From: Moringa oleifera
Taxonomy: Eukaryota > Streptophyta > Magnoliopsida > Brassicales > Moringaceae
Length of the DNA: 64,000 bases
Direction of reading: 5' to 3'
Assembly (NCBI GenBank): GCA_021397835.1
Contig: JAJFZO010000028.1
Coordinates: forward strand, 2,775,501 to 2,839,500
In this document: piece by piece, positions 62,485-64,000 of the stretch
Layout of the letters: every line of letters starts with the position of its first letter
Numbering within the stretch: the first letter of the stretch is position 1
Made by a program: the position numbers and the translations under genes
The notes under the pieces: generated by a model
Seen by the model: the letters and a program-made list of their open reading frames with translations, nothing else
What the model was told of the DNA's origin: nothing
Database searches by the model: none

Positions 62485-63474
62485 GAATGGTTATTACCTT
62501 ATTCAAAATATCATCTAAATAAATTTTGTAGTAAAGAATTCTATATTACAACATATGATCAACAGGGATATGTAAAATTTTCATTTTTTGTGACGTCTTA
62601 AATACTATAGGTACACTTAATAAAATGTTTATTGCAATTTAAACTTTAAGAAATGATTAATAAATAATGTTAACAAATAAATAGAACTTATAAACATGAA
62701 GTTTTTTATTGAAACATATTTACAAAAAGTTAGGACTATACATCCTAAGTTAATCAACATCTAGTATTTTTAATTAATAATTTCATGCCACATTACAACA
62801 TCTTTCTTTCAATCCAATTAAATTGTATAGTAAACGGAAGTGATCCCAATTGAATGACCAGTTTAAAACTTTGTCAACGGCCATTTTAAAAACCAGCTGG
62901 ATCATCCATGTAAATTCAAGATTTACAAAAATCATGTCAACAAAAATCGACATAAAAAACCTGTATAACAACTAGAAAACTAGAAATCAATACCTAGCTT
63001 TGATGTATATGTGCTAGAAACCAAGGAAGAAAAGATTTTGTGAGTCATCCATTTGTTTCTTGGTTATAAACAGGTTTTGGATAGAATATGAAACTTCTAC
63101 ATGTGATTCCATCAAACTAATATTTAAGAGAGAAGATTAATTATAAAGACATAATTTCTAGTCCTTCTAAAATTCATAACAAAGTATTCTTAAAATCATC
63201 AGTACATAATAGGTTTATAGTAACCATTACCAAGCCATTTTATTTTATTCTAGATGTGAGTGACTTATTGTTGAAATAATTTGTGCTTAACAGTAGAGTG
63301 ACAAAATAAAGACTTGATACTCCTGTTTTAATTTCACAAATTTGTGAGTTTTACTAAAGTAAATCTTTCTTAAGTAATACTATTTTCTTGACAAGTATAT
63401 AGGACAATAAGTTAGTTTGCAATTAGTATTAAAGAATTATTCATGTATTTAGGGGCTAGACTATATGCTATGAA
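62485..63474. other. AT-rich spacer, nothing recognised
   Basis: Short frames only, for example a minus-strand one at 62783-62971 that resembles no known protein to me. Confidence 0.5.
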
Positions 63475-64000
63475 GTTCTTATAGAAGATTGGCACAATAA
63501 AGTTCAAGCTAGGGAAACTTTAATGCCTAAGTAATTTTGATTATAGAGATCAAAGCAGAAAGGAAATTTATGAATAATGAAAGATTACTTATAAGGAAGA
63601 ACATAAGAAGATGGACAACAATCTTTTCTATGTTGACTATCAAGCTTATGAGCAAATAAAGTCTTGTGGGGAGGCAACCATTTTTATCTAATAGTTAGGA
63701 TTAGCTTAGTACCAATCAAGATGTATGATGACAATATTAAGGTGCTAAAGAATGCAAGAGTATGCCACATTGAAGGAACAACTGAACTTCTTTGATAACT
63801 TTAGACAGTTGAGGATATACAAACAAATTGGAAGAAGGATCGTAAAAGTGATAAGAAACTCCTTGGTTGTCATAAAGTTTTAGCTTCATGAGATTGTTAA
63901 ACCTTTAAGAAATCAATAGTCTTATAATGTGATGAAATATATTGGTGGTAATAAGTCGTAAATACTATTGATTGAAGTATGGTTGCGTAGCTAAGCTTAG
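63475..64000 (+). pseudogene. Ty1/copia pol fragment, plus-strand copy, cut by window edge
   Basis: It matches 52960-53490 in reverse. The frame near 63611-63795 reads MDNNLFYVDYQAYEQIKS and then, after breaks, IKMYDDNIKVLKNARVCHIE. The coding frame has stops, and the fragment continues beyond the window. Confidence 0.6.

Noticed and set aside
1..64000. CRISPR arrays, operons, phage defence systems, riboswitches
   Set aside because: The sequence is a plant nuclear region with intron-bearing transposon genes. No short regular direct repeats with unique spacers, and no bacterial gene order, are present.
1..64000. tRNA or rRNA genes
   Set aside because: No segment with the conserved T-arm and D-arm spacing or rRNA core sequence was noticed on reading; a tRNAscan run would settle this.

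Overview
The window looks like AT-rich intergenic heterochromatin from a flowering plant, most likely a eudicot. Three things point there. Its transposons are plant-type CACTA (En/Spm), Mutator-like, Ty1/copia and Ty3/gypsy elements. Introns are GT-AG with T-rich acceptors. The captured host gene pieces belong to plant families: an AGAMOUS-clade MADS-box gene, a clade-type PP2C phosphatase and an NADH-cytochrome b5 reductase. I see no intact host gene, tRNA, rRNA, CRISPR array or bacterial-type operon. Every recognisable coding stretch is part of a transposable element or a gene fragment carried by one, and all are broken.

Layout. 1-3715 is the 3' part of a decayed CACTA copy; a fuller relative lies at 32985-39425. 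At 3841 a CACTA terminus begins, followed by a broken Transposase_24/Ulp1-type gene (5943-9477). 9508-25775 is a nest of repeats: an unclassified dispersed repeat (9508-11117), degenerate tandem arrays (12780-14480), a cytochrome b5 reductase exon fragment (17452-17559), another CACTA 3' end (to 18704), a full-length copy of the dispersed repeat (18739-23205) and a probable copia LTR. 27140-29483 is a small CACTA element carrying two exons and the intron of a PP2C gene. A Mutator-like element with a perfect 9-bp target duplication (33810-34771) is nested in the CACTA relic at 32985-39425.

The best-preserved element is a 9,287-bp CACTA transposon at 40772-50058 with matching termini and a perfect TTA target duplication. 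It holds dyad-rich subterminal arrays at both ends and a captured piece of an AGAMOUS-like gene (two 42-bp K-box exons with introns). It also has a G-rich minisatellite and a transposase gene missing its N-terminal half. A multi-exon Transposase_24/DUF8039/Ulp1-protease gene follows, with an intact catalytic triad but one stop and one frameshift. Downstream (50062-53490) are minus-strand Ty3/gypsy and Ty1/copia relics. 56560-62484 holds rearranged copies of the dispersed repeat, and 63475-64000 is an inverted copy of the copia fragment.

How the parts relate. In a working CACTA element the transposase and the accessory protein would act on the terminal and subterminal repeats. Here every such gene is damaged, so movement of any copy would need products from elsewhere in the genome. 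The biologically interesting content is gene capture by CACTA elements and the decay pattern of their reading frames. Assignments rest on motif recognition by eye; no database search was possible.
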